Source: Desulfohalobiaceae bacterium (GTDB taxonomy: Bacteria > Desulfobacterota > Desulfovibrionia > Desulfovibrionales > Desulfothermaceae). From it: DNA of 10,205 nt. Below, piece after piece: positions 1 through 6,543 of the stretch. The DNA lies in assembly GCA_021737115.1 (NCBI GenBank), contig JAIPER010000097.1, positions 1-10,205 of the forward strand. The letters are read 5' to 3'. Both the position numbers and the translations under genes were made by a program. Each line of letters starts with the position of its first letter. The first letter of the stretch is position 1. The notes under the pieces are model-generated. The model saw only the letters and a list, made by a program, of their open reading frames with translations, did no database searches and had not been told where the DNA came from.

Positions 1-55
1 AGAGGAAGCAGATAAAGGGATTGGGAAATGCATTCATTTTCAAGGACGGGATTGA
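1..55 (+). CDS. Possible C-terminal tail of an upstream gene (partial)
   Basis: Reading from base 2, an open frame runs to a TGA at 53-55 (tail ending ...CIHFQGRD). It stops three bases before a terminator-like hairpin, which is the only reason to prefer it to the other frames. The visible 17 residues match no family I recognise. It could be chance. Confidence 0.25.
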   Translation, partial: EEADKGIGKCIHFQGRD

Positions 56-58
56 AAT

Positions 59-80
59 CGGGAGGGCAAACACCCTCCCG
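59..80 (+). terminator. Terminator-like hairpin before the ars block
   Basis: CGGGAGGG (59-66) pairs perfectly with CCCTCCCG (73-80) around a 6-nt loop. The following run is weak (TTATACCTT), so Rho-independent termination is plausible but not textbook. It would separate whatever lies upstream from the ars genes. Confidence 0.5.
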
Positions 81-176
81 TTATACCTTGCAGGATTCTT
101 ATACTGACGGGTGCGAATGCTCCGGCACACAGAAATATCTGTCCGGTCTGTTGCCGAGGTCTGAAAACAGTACTCC

Positions 177-463
177 CTGCGCTACCTGGAGGGTCATCCT
201 GAAAAGGTGAAGCAGCTGCCAAAATCCACATTCTTGACAAACATAACGCGGATGTGGTCCAAAGCCGTAAAATAGGCCGCTGGGTCTACTACCGCCTGAC
301 TGATGAGTTTCCTGAGCTGCTCCGCCAGTGGCTGACCCGAGACCTTGCAGAATCGCCTTAAATCGTACAAGACCGCAAGGATCTGGCCACCATCCTCTCC
401 TATGATCCGGAGGAGCTGTGCCGAATGCAAAAACAACGCTCGCACTGCGACACCCAGGAATAA
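177..463 (+). pseudogene. arsR: Broken ArsR-family (winged-helix) repressor remnant
   Basis: The frame read from 203 gives a winged-helix wing and following helix typical of ArsR/SmtB repressors (SRKIGRWVYYRL, codons about 263-298), then DEFPELLRQWL. It meets an in-frame TAA at 359-361. The same frame continues to a TAA at 461-463 with an ArsR-like C-terminal stretch (DRKDLATILSYDPEELCRM). Upstream, an ArsR-like piece (LRYLEGHPEKVKQL, from 177) lies in another frame, so a frameshift near 215 is likely. The N-terminal half and any As(III)-binding cysteines of the HTH region cannot be found. The gene sits just upstream of acr3, the normal place for its regulator. I see the lesions directly; loss of function is inferred. 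Sequencing error could mimic one lesion but less easily both. Confidence 0.65.
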
Positions 464-505
464 ACCATCCTCTATAAAATCTGTAACAAAGTAGGGCAGA
501 AAGTC

Positions 506-1594
506 ATGTCCGAGGCCAAAAAACTGCCTTTTCTGGAACGCTTTTTGACTCTGTGGATCTTTCTGGCCATGGCCTTCGGGGTCTCGGTCGGCTATCTTTA
601 CCCGGCCGTCACCCAAGCCATGGACTACGTGAGCGTGGGCACGACCAACATGCCCATCGCCATCGGCCTCATCTTGATGATGTACCCTCCCCTGGCCAAG
701 GTACGCTACGAAAAGCTGGGCGAGGTTTTCAAGGATGTCAAGATACTCTCCCTGTCACTGGTCCAGAACTGGGTCATCGGGCCAATCCTTATGTTTTTGC
801 TGGCCATCGCCTTTTTGTCCGGCCATCACGAATACATGGTCGGTCTGATCATGATCGGGCTGGCCCGGTGCATAGCCATGGTCCTGGTCTGGAACGATCT
901 GGCCAAAGGGGATGCCGAGTACTGCGCCGGCCTGGTGGCCTTTAACTCGGTTTTCCAGGTCCTGTTCTTCTCGGTCTATGCCTGGTTCTTCATTACCATC
1001 CTACCCGGGTGGTTCGGTCTGGAAGGGGCCGCGGTGGATGTGACCATCGGCCAGATCGCTGAAAGCGTGTTCATCTACCTGGGCATCCCGTTTATCGCCG
1101 GAATCATCTCCCGCATCATCGGTCTGAAGACCAAGGGCGAAGACTGGTACATGCAAAAGTTCATCCCCAAGATCAGCCCGATTACCCTGATCGCCCTTTT
1201 GTTCACCATTGTGGTCATGTTTTCCTTAAAGGGCGAATACATCGTGCGCCTGCCCCTGGATGTGATCCGCATCGCCATCCCTTTGTGCGTCTACTTTGTG
1301 GTCATGTTCCTGATTACTTTTTATATGTCCATGAAGTTCAAGGCCACCTACGAACAGTCCACCACTCTGTCCTTTACCGCGGCCTCCAACAACTTCGAGC
1401 TGGCCATAGCCGTGTCCATCTCTGTTTTCGGCATCAACTCCGGAGAGGCCTTTGCCGCGGTCATCGGTCCCCTGGTGGAAGTCCCGGTCCTCATCGGCCT
1501 GGTCAACGTGGCCCTCTGGTTCAAGCGCAAATACTTCCCCTATGCCCTGGAAACACCAACAGGAGTCTGTCATTTGACCTGTGAACCGGAATAA
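506..1594 (+). CDS. acr3: Acr3-type arsenite efflux permease
   Basis: Inner-membrane arsenite exporter of the Acr3 (BART superfamily) type, 362 aa, about ten hydrophobic segments. The family's signature cysteine helix is present (GLARCIAMVLVWNDLAKG, Cys122), as is the conserved TAASNNFELAIAV segment with Glu298 near the C-terminal half; both are known to be needed for As(III) transport in studied Acr3 proteins. The length is normal. The start is the first ATG, with a weak AGGGC ribosome site at 493-497. It lies downstream of a broken arsR, and its stop overlaps the ribosome site of the next gene (TAAGGAG), so the two are co-translated or co-transcribed. Two extra cysteines occur in the C-terminal tail (Cys355, Cys359). 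Its expected role is removal of arsenite, including that produced by the arr reductase encoded downstream. Confidence 0.93.
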   Translation: MSEAKKLPFLERFLTLWIFLAMAFGVSVGYLYPAVTQAMDYVSVGTTNMPIAIGLILMMYPPLAKVRYEKLGEVFKDVKILSLSLVQNWVIGPILMFLLAIAFLSGHHEYMVGLIMIGLARCIAMVLVWNDLAKGDAEYCAGLVAFNSVFQVLFFSVYAWFFITILPGWFGLEGAAVDVTIGQIAESVFIYLGIPFIAGIISRIIGLKTKGEDWYMQKFIPKISPITLIALLFTIVVMFSLKGEYIVRLPLDVIRIAIPLCVYFVVMFLITFYMSMKFKATYEQSTTLSFTAASNNFELAIAVSISVFGINSGEAFAAVIGPLVEVPVLIGLVNVALWFKRKYFPYALETPTGVCHLTCEPE

Positions 1595-1606
1595 GGAGAT
1601 AGAGCA

Positions 1607-2098
1607 ATGGCTGAAGATCACAGCTTAATCAATGTAAACTGGGTCAAGGTCGGGATCATGGGCCTCAAACAAGCCCTGGAGGAGGCCTATGAGCAGTACG
1701 GAACGTCATTCTCTGATGAATAACTGGGGGCAGACCTGCTGGCCAGGCTGAAAAAGAAGAATTACATCCCGGAGAAAGCTGAACAGGGCCATGCCCGGGC
1801 CTTTGTCCGGGAATACAAAAAGTTGGCCGGACTTCCTGTGCAGGAGGAGCGATCCGGGCTGGAAATCAAGGTCTTCGGACCGGGATGCGCCCAGTGCGAT
1901 CAATTGGAACAGCAGATCTTCCAGGTCTTGTCCGAACTGAACCTGACTGCTCACGTAGAGCATGTCCGGGACGCCAAAGAAATAGCCAAGGCCGGAATTA
2001 TGGGCTCGCCCGGATTAATGATCAATGGAGAAGTTGTGGCCGTGGGCAAAGTGCCCGGCAAGGAAAAGCTCAAGAGTATGCTTCAGAAAGAGTCATAG
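1607..2098 (+). pseudogene. Arsenic-operon thioredoxin-like protein interrupted by an in-frame TAA
   Basis: An ATG at 1607 with a good AAGGAG site at 1593-1598 opens a frame that stops at TAA 1721-1723 after 38 residues (ending TSFSDE). The same frame continues without another stop to TAG 2096-2098. The full product would be about 163 residues: an N-terminal helical part, a linker with KKKNYIPEKAEQGHARAF, then a thioredoxin-like fold with redox motif GPGCAQC (codons about 1879-1899) and a cis-proline-like segment MGSPGLMINGEVV. From memory, small redox proteins of this two-part design accompany acr3 in sulfate reducers. The thioredoxin domain could still be made from TTG 1823 or another non-ATG start, since no in-frame ATG precedes it, but no clear ribosome site is visible there. 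I therefore call it disrupted; a split pair of functional peptides is the alternative. Confidence 0.7.
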
Positions 2099-2105
2099 GA
2101 GCAAA

Positions 2106-2136
2106 CTCCCTTCCCTGACACTCACAAGGAAGGGAG
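2106..2136 (+). terminator. Terminator-like hairpin closing the ars block
   Basis: CTCCCTTCC (2106-2114) pairs with GGAAGGGAG (2128-2136): nine perfect pairs, 13-nt loop, eight bases after the thioredoxin-like gene's stop. The tail ATTATAT is only weakly T-rich. Position and stem strength support a transcription end. Confidence 0.6.
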
Positions 2137-2225
2137 ATTATATCCAACCTACGCAACCCTTTTGATAACCACTATAAATGCTTAATTCAACGTTGGGCGC
2201 CAAAATCTGCTGTCAATCCTTCCCC

Positions 2226-2258
2226 TTGACATGATATTAAATAATGATATCATATATT
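2226..2258 (+). promoter_or_regulatory. hicAB promoter with palindromic operator
   Basis: A perfect -35 box TTGACA (2226-2231) is followed after 16 bases by TATCAT (2248-2253) as -10. The -10 is embedded in a perfect palindrome ATGATATCAT (2244-2253), and ATGATAT also occurs at 2231-2237, giving an inverted repeat with ATATCAT (2247-2253). This suits binding by the ribbon-helix-helix domain of HicB for autoregulation (family knowledge). Transcription would start about 2259-2261, at or next to the hicA ATG, implying a very short or absent leader. Confidence 0.65.
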
Positions 2259-2259
2259 C

Positions 2260-2514
2260 ATGAATAAAAAACAGCGCCAGACGCTTGAACGGATTCTGGA
2301 ACAGCCTGCCCGGTCTGATATTCCATGGTCAGATATTGAAAAACTGTTTCGTGCGCTGGGTGCTGACATATCAGAAGGAAGGGGATCTCGCGTCCGGGTG
2401 GCTCTGAAGGGCGTGAGGGCCGTTTTTCATAGACCTCACCCGGAGCGGGTGGTGAATCAATTCACCATTCGTTCGGTAAGGCGATTTTTAAAAGAAGCGG
2501 GGGTGAAACGCTGA
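2260..2514 (+). CDS. hicA: HicA-family mRNA interferase toxin
   Basis: 84-residue protein matching the HicA toxin family, which cleaves mRNA in a ribosome-independent way. It has the dsRBD-like layout: N-terminal helix (KKQRQTLERILEQ), a central GADISEGRGSRVRV strand pair, and the catalytic-histidine region AVFHRPHPER (about residues 54-63), ending in a helix (VRRFLKEAGVKR). This longer HicA subtype begins with a short extension ahead of the core. The ATG has no Shine-Dalgarno sequence and lies only seven bases after the proposed -10, so translation may be leaderless. Its TGA overlaps the hicB ATG by one base (TGATG), giving the usual toxin-first coupling. Base composition looks more AT-rich than the arsenic genes around it, which suggests separate acquisition. 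Confidence 0.9.
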   Translation: MNKKQRQTLERILEQPARSDIPWSDIEKLFRALGADISEGRGSRVRVALKGVRAVFHRPHPERVVNQFTIRSVRRFLKEAGVKR

Positions 2515-2861
2515 TGGAATACAAAGGTTATTCAGCCAAAGTCGAATTCGATGAAGATGCAAATATTTTCCATGGAGAAGTCATCAATTTGCGGGATGTC
2601 ATTACATTCGAAGGCGAAACTGTAGACCAATTGCGACTGGCTTTTCAAAATTCGGTCGATGATTATCTGGAATTCTGCGCTGAGCGGGGTGAAGATCCGG
2701 AAAAACCTTATTCCGGAAAATTTGTCGTTCGTGTTGAGCCGGAACTGCATAAACGTCTGGCAATTGAGGCCCGGAAAAGAGGCGTGAGCATCAATGCCCT
2801 GGTGGGCGAGGCATTGTCAAAAAAAATGGATGAATCCACCCAACAAGGGCATTCACACTGA
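2514..2861 (+). CDS. hicB: HicB-family antitoxin with ribbon-helix-helix tail
   Basis: 115-residue antitoxin. Residues about 1-70 form the HicB-type partial RNase H fold that covers the toxin (MEYKGYSAKVEFDEDANIFHGEVINLRDVITFEG, given here only by its start and end residues M1 and G34 in annotation terms; core motif FHGEVINLRDVITFEG). Residues about 75-108 form an Arc/MetJ-like ribbon-helix-helix DNA-binding unit (GKFVVRVEPELHKRLAIEA then GVSINALVGEAL). It neutralises HicA and probably represses its own promoter through the palindrome at 2244-2253. The ATG shares a base with the hicA stop. The length is typical for RHH-type HicB. Following genes start 32 bases beyond its stop. Confidence 0.9.
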   Translation: MEYKGYSAKVEFDEDANIFHGEVINLRDVITFEGETVDQLRLAFQNSVDDYLEFCAERGEDPEKPYSGKFVVRVEPELHKRLAIEARKRGVSINALVGEALSKKMDESTQQGHSH

Positions 2862-2864
2862 CCG

Positions 2865-2883
2865 AAAAACCTGAAGGGTTTTT
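2865..2883 (+). terminator. Weak terminator-like hairpin after hicB
   Basis: AAAAACC (2865-2871) can pair with GGTTTTT (2877-2883) around a 5-nt loop, ending in a T run. The stem is mostly A-T, so termination would be partial. Read-through from hicAB into the lipoprotein/regulator genes is therefore possible, and no other strong promoter is visible between 2861 and 2893. Confidence 0.4.
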
Positions 2884-2892
2884 AGGCAGGTT

Positions 2893-3930
2893 ATGCCCGG
2901 CGTTATGCTCTTGAAAAAAAAATTCTTGTGGGTAAAACAAGTTATGGATAATTCTCAAAGGTGTGGCCCCGCCAGGTCGTTTTTTAACCTCTTGGGTCTG
3001 ATTTTTCTGGTCTTTACGGCGATGGCCGGCTGCGATCGAACACCTGAAGCGGACACGGTTGTGGTCGATTTTGAGGACGTGGCCCCGGAGGCGCCAATCA
3101 AAGCAAAGGGCGGCAAACGACTGCGGGCTGCCGCTGGAGCCATGGTTTCGCCCAGGGAAACCCACTCCTTGTATATGGAGCTTTTCAGCTATGTCAGCCG
3201 GAATGTCAACACTCAACTGGAGTTTGTTCAGCGCAAGACCTATGCCGAGATCAACCGGCTCTTTGCTCAGGGACAGCTCGATCTGGCCTTTATCTGCTCC
3301 GGACCATACGCCCTAGCCAAAAAAGAAAGCAAGTTCGAACTCCTGGTCACCCCCAGGATCGAGGCGGATCATACCTACCGCTCCTACCTGATCGTCAATA
3401 AGGATTCCCCTTATCAAACACTGGAGGATCTGAAGGGCACCGTTTTCGCCTTCACCGATCCCGACTCCAATTCCGGGCGGCTCGTGCCTCTTCACTGGCT
3501 GCAGCAGATGGGTCGAAATGCGGATACGTTCTTTAAAAAGTCGATTTACACTTACAGCCACGACAACTCCATCCTGGCCGTGGCCAGGGGGCTGGTAGAC
3601 GCCGCGGCCGTGGACAGCTTGATCTGGGATTTCATGCGTAAAAACGGATCACCGGTTGTACAGGAAACCAGAATCATTAAACGTTCTCAACCCTTCGGGA
3701 TACCGCCGCTGGTTGTAAGCACCGGCCTGGAGCCGACTTTGCGGATGAAGCTTCAGGATCTTCTGCTGGGCATGCACACCACCCCGGAAGGACGAAAGAT
3801 TTTGTCCACACTAAGGATCGAGCGATTCATTCTTCCCAAAGACTCCTGGTATGATTCGATCCGGCGAATCAACAGGACCATTGAAACAAAAGGACCAAAT
3901 GCGGATCGCCCCGAAAACTCTCAAGGGTAG
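2893..3930 (+). CDS. PhnD/AioX-like periplasmic substrate-binding lipoprotein (probable arsenic oxyanion sensor)
   Basis: 345 aa (from ATG 2893) of the phosphate/phosphonate-type ABC binding protein family (PhnD-like, SBP type 2). The N-terminus has a hydrophobic signal segment ending in a lipobox (TAMAGC, Cys47), so the mature protein is a lipid-anchored, extracytoplasmic protein; residue +2 is Asp. Binding-fold features include SPRETHSLYMELFSYVS (about 86-102), the cleft motif DLAFICSGPYAL (130-141), LEDLKGTVFAFTDPDSNSG and the C-terminal PPLVVSTGL. Apart from Cys24 in the signal region and Cys47, Cys135 is the only cysteine. No ABC permease or ATPase genes are adjacent; instead its end overlaps the gene for a membrane-bound regulator, as for the sensory proteins AioX/ArxX. 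A sensory rather than transport role is inferred. The start is uncertain: ATG 2905 and 2944 are also possible, the last giving a compact 30-residue leader up to Cys. Confidence 0.85.
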   Translation: MPGVMLLKKKFLWVKQVMDNSQRCGPARSFFNLLGLIFLVFTAMAGCDRTPEADTVVVDFEDVAPEAPIKAKGGKRLRAAAGAMVSPRETHSLYMELFSYVSRNVNTQLEFVQRKTYAEINRLFAQGQLDLAFICSGPYALAKKESKFELLVTPRIEADHTYRSYLIVNKDSPYQTLEDLKGTVFAFTDPDSNSGRLVPLHWLQQMGRNADTFFKKSIYTYSHDNSILAVARGLVDAAAVDSLIWDFMRKNGSPVVQETRIIKRSQPFGIPPLVVSTGLEPTLRMKLQDLLLGMHTTPEGRKILSTLRIERFILPKDSWYDSIRRINRTIETKGPNADRPENSQG

Positions 3931-6100
3931 CCTGCTTCTGGCAGTGGCCTCCCTGGTCGTCATCAGCAGTCTCCTGGTGGCCATCCTGGCTTCTCAGCGT
4001 TACGCAGAAGCCCTTGGCTCGAGCCTCAAGGCCCGGGCCGAGAACCAGGCCCATTCCCTGTCCCTGCATATCGCCAATTCTATTCTGATCAACGACCTCG
4101 TGGGCCTGCACAAGGCCCTGAACAATCACCGCCGGAGCAACCCGGTCGTGGAGTACATTTTCGTGGTCCGGCAGGGCCAGCTGCTGGCCCACACTTTTGA
4201 CAAAGGCTTCCCGCGAGAGCTCTTAAAGGTCAACAGCCCGTCGCCGCAGAACGGATTCAGCCTGGTGCAAGTAGAATCAGAGAGCGGCCACAAAAATCTT
4301 CTGGACATAGCCTGGCCGATTTTCGAGGGCAAGGCCGGGACCCTGCGCATGGGATTCAAGAGGGATGTCTTACTGGCAGAGATGCACCGGCTCTGGCTGG
4401 AAGTCGGCCTGGTCACCCTGATCATCCTCCTGCCAGCAGTGGCCGGCGGCCTCTTGTTCATGCGCCGGATCACCAGACCCATGGAGTCGCTGGTCGAGGC
4501 GACCAGGAACATGGCCAAAGGCTTTCTCGATGTCAGGGTCGATGTCCGGGGAAAAGATGAATTCGCCTCCCTGGCCGAATCCTTCAATACCATGGCCGCC
4601 CGTCTGGAAGACAATACCAGGCGACTGCAGCATCAGGCCGAGAACCTGGAACAGATGCACAGCCAGCTCTCCACGGCCTATGAAGTGATCCACAGCGTAT
4701 CCGCCCAAACCCAGCTTGACTCTGCCGCGCGGTGCCTTGTTGGCAAACTCGGGGAAATCCTGACCTGTGAACAGATGGTCCTGCTGTTGTACAGTCAGGA
4801 CAGAAGCAGGCTCTACAGGCTTTCCGGCAGCGGGAGCGAGATCATACAGGACCAGAAGCTGCTGCGCGATGTGGAATCGACCCTGTCCGCCCTTCCCCCT
4901 CTTTCCATGCACAAATCGAGGGATCTTTTCCGCCTCCCCCTGGTGGACGAAACCTTTGCAGAGTCTTTCTCCCAGACTGTCATCCCTTTGGACAGCCACA
5001 AGAACCTTTTCGGGGCTCTGGTCGTCGCCTGCCCCGGGGATTGCGGCTGCGATTTCACGGAAGTCGATCTGGTGGCCCTGATCATCGCCCACACCGCGGA
5101 CAGCATTTTTCGGGCCGCCGCCCAGGAAGAAGAAATGCTTGACCTGCGCTCTCGGCTCGAAGGGAATCCGGTCTACGGAAATATTGTCGGCAGGGACCCT
5201 GAAATGCAGAAAATCTTCAATCTCATCGACGAAGTGGCTCCAACCACCGCCTCGGTCCTCATTTACGGCGAAAGCGGCACCGGCAAGGAGTTGGTGGCCC
5301 GGGCCATTCACGAAAAAAGCCCGCGCAAGGACAAGCCCTTTGTGATCATTGACTGCACGGCTTTCCCCTCCACCCTGATCGAGAGGGAGCTTTTCGGGCA
5401 TGAAAAAGGCGCCTTTACCGGGGCGGACGCGGCCAGACCGGGCCGTTTTGAAAAGGCGGAAGGAGGAACGGTTTTCCTGGACGAGATCAGTGAAATCCCG
5501 CCTGAGGCTCAGGTCAAGCTGCTGCGCGTGCTGCAGACCCAGAAGTTCGAAAGGCTCGGCGGAAGCAGGACCATTTCTGTTAATATGAGGATCATCGCGG
5601 CCACGAACAAGGACCTGCTGGAGGAAGTCAGGGCCGGCCGGTTTCGCGAAGACCTCTACTACAGGCTTGAAGTGGTCCCGATTCAACTGCCACCGCTTCG
5701 ATCCAGGGGAAATGACATCACTCTTCTGGCCCGTCATTTTGCGGCCCGCTTCTCAGCCAGGGAAGGAAAACAAATCCGGGACATCAGCCCCCATGCCATG
5801 CGGCTGCTTCTGCGCTATCCCTGGCCGGGAAACATACGCGAGCTGGAAAACGTCATGGAACAATCCACCATCATGGCCCGGGGAGACAGCCTGAAACCGT
5901 CGGACCTGCCTGACAAGCTCCATGAGCAGTGGAAAAATCCCACCAACGAAAAAACCATGCGCTCCCATGAAAGAGACTTGCTCCTGCAGAAACTGGAAGA
6001 GTGCGCCTGGAACAAGAAACTGACCGCGGAAAAACTGGGCATCGGCCGGAGCACGCTCTACAGCAAAATGAAAAAATTCAAGATCGATCAGGAAGCTTAG
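3899..6100 (+). CDS. Membrane-anchored sensor and sigma-54-dependent activator (HAMP-GAF-AAA+-Fis)
   Basis: 733 aa from ATG 3899 (AAAAGGA site at 3888-3894), overlapping the lipoprotein gene by 32 bases; an in-frame ATG at 3851 is less likely because it lies deeper in that gene. Domains: TM1 about 10-31, periplasmic sensor region about 32-165, TM2 about 168-188, HAMP about 189-241, coiled linker, GAF-like domain about 262-405, AAA+ sigma-54 interaction domain about 430-660, Fis-type HTH about 690-730 (LTAEKLGIGRSTLYSKMKKF). Walker A GESGTGKE (457-464), the sigma-54 contact loop GAFTGA (504-509) and Walker B GTVFLDE (523-529) are intact, so it should hydrolyse ATP and open sigma-54 holoenzyme. 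There is no histidine-kinase or receiver domain. The GAF region carries CPGDCGC (Cys378, 382, 384). It most likely receives the signal from the adjacent lipoprotein and activates the promoter at 6781. Confidence 0.92.
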   Translation: MRIAPKTLKGSLLLAVASLVVISSLLVAILASQRYAEALGSSLKARAENQAHSLSLHIANSILINDLVGLHKALNNHRRSNPVVEYIFVVRQGQLLAHTFDKGFPRELLKVNSPSPQNGFSLVQVESESGHKNLLDIAWPIFEGKAGTLRMGFKRDVLLAEMHRLWLEVGLVTLIILLPAVAGGLLFMRRITRPMESLVEATRNMAKGFLDVRVDVRGKDEFASLAESFNTMAARLEDNTRRLQHQAENLEQMHSQLSTAYEVIHSVSAQTQLDSAARCLVGKLGEILTCEQMVLLLYSQDRSRLYRLSGSGSEIIQDQKLLRDVESTLSALPPLSMHKSRDLFRLPLVDETFAESFSQTVIPLDSHKNLFGALVVACPGDCGCDFTEVDLVALIIAHTADSIFRAAAQEEEMLDLRSRLEGNPVYGNIVGRDPEMQKIFNLIDEVAPTTASVLIYGESGTGKELVARAIHEKSPRKDKPFVIIDCTAFPSTLIERELFGHEKGAFTGADAARPGRFEKAEGGTVFLDEISEIPPEAQVKLLRVLQTQKFERLGGSRTISVNMRIIAATNKDLLEEVRAGRFREDLYYRLEVVPIQLPPLRSRGNDITLLARHFAARFSAREGKQIRDISPHAMRLLLRYPWPGNIRELENVMEQSTIMARGDSLKPSDLPDKLHEQWKNPTNEKTMRSHERDLLLQKLEECAWNKKLTAEKLGIGRSTLYSKMKKFKIDQEA

Positions 6101-6432
6101 TGCTCTGATTCGTAAGTTCGATTACGTATTCTTTATCAGTATCAAGTCACAAAACGGCCACAAGCTTGTTATACCGATCCAACTTAGCTTTTTGTGAAAT
6201 TTAGGCCTGGAGCCTTGGTGTCGCAAGTCTTTGTTGTAAAAACCAAAATGGGGATCAGTATACAAAGTGCCGATGACTAACAGCGGCCTTTCTAGTTTGA
6301 TCACCGGACGGTTCGCTTGCCTTTGCTTGCCCTGACTCCCCCGACCGCTCCCTGGCCAGGGAGGACGCATCTTCTAAAAGTTTAGAGCGAACGCTTCAAG
6401 TGATTTATTTTCTCATTTAAATCTTTGGATTT

Positions 6433-6474
6433 ACTGACTTCTGAAAACTGACTACTGACCACTGGCGACTGCAA
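6433..6474 (+). repeat. Degenerate 7-bp tandem repeat (about six units)
   Basis: Successive heptamers read ACTGACT, TCTGAAA, ACTGACT, ACTGACC, ACTGGCG, ACTGCAA, all keeping CTG at positions 2-4. The 7-bp period is exact over 42 bases. The last unit enters a hairpin stem. Confidence 0.7.
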
Positions 6475-6488
6475 AAGTTTTTTTGCAG
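6469..6488. repeat. AT-rich hairpin CTGCAAAA/TTTTGCAG
   Basis: Eight perfect pairs (6469-6476 with 6481-6488) around a 4-nt loop GTTT. There is no following T tract, so it is a poor terminator on either strand. It belongs to the composite repeat at 6336-6513. Confidence 0.55.
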
Positions 6489-6543
6489 CCGCATCAGGGA
6501 GGGGTCAGGGGAGGATCGATTCCGGCCACCCTCCAGTTCCACC

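Larger units (their letters stand above)
6336..6513. repeat. Composite noncoding repeat element with inverted ends
   Basis: The arms at 6336-6354 and 6495-6513 are inverted copies matching at 17 of 19 positions. The left arm runs into a perfect 16-bp palindrome CTCCCTGGCCAGGGAG (6348-6363). The interior holds heptad repeats and an AT-rich hairpin (listed separately). No coding potential is evident. It resembles a small nonautonomous repeat or a structured intergenic element; no flanking target duplication was found. Confidence 0.5.

Noticed and set aside
1721..1723. Recoding (selenocysteine or pyrrolysine) at the in-frame stop of the thioredoxin-like gene
   Set aside because: The codon is TAA; those systems use TGA and TAG.
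4370..5737. 455-codon open frame on the minus strand inside the AAA+ regulator gene
   Set aside because: The plus-strand product has unambiguous AAA+ and HTH motifs over the same bases. The antisense product shows no recognisable domain and fits a codon-bias shadow.
6111..6126. Hairpin CGTAA/TTACG just after the regulator gene as terminator
   Set aside because: Only five pairs and no stable GC stem, so termination there is not supported.
6122..6370. 82-codon minus-strand frame in the long intergenic region
   Set aside because: No ribosome site, no known domain, and its start lies in the palindrome of the repeat element. It may be repeat-derived; a genome-wide copy search would decide.
6433..6474. 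CRISPR-like array
   Set aside because: The units are 7 bp, degenerate and without spacers, and no cas gene is present.
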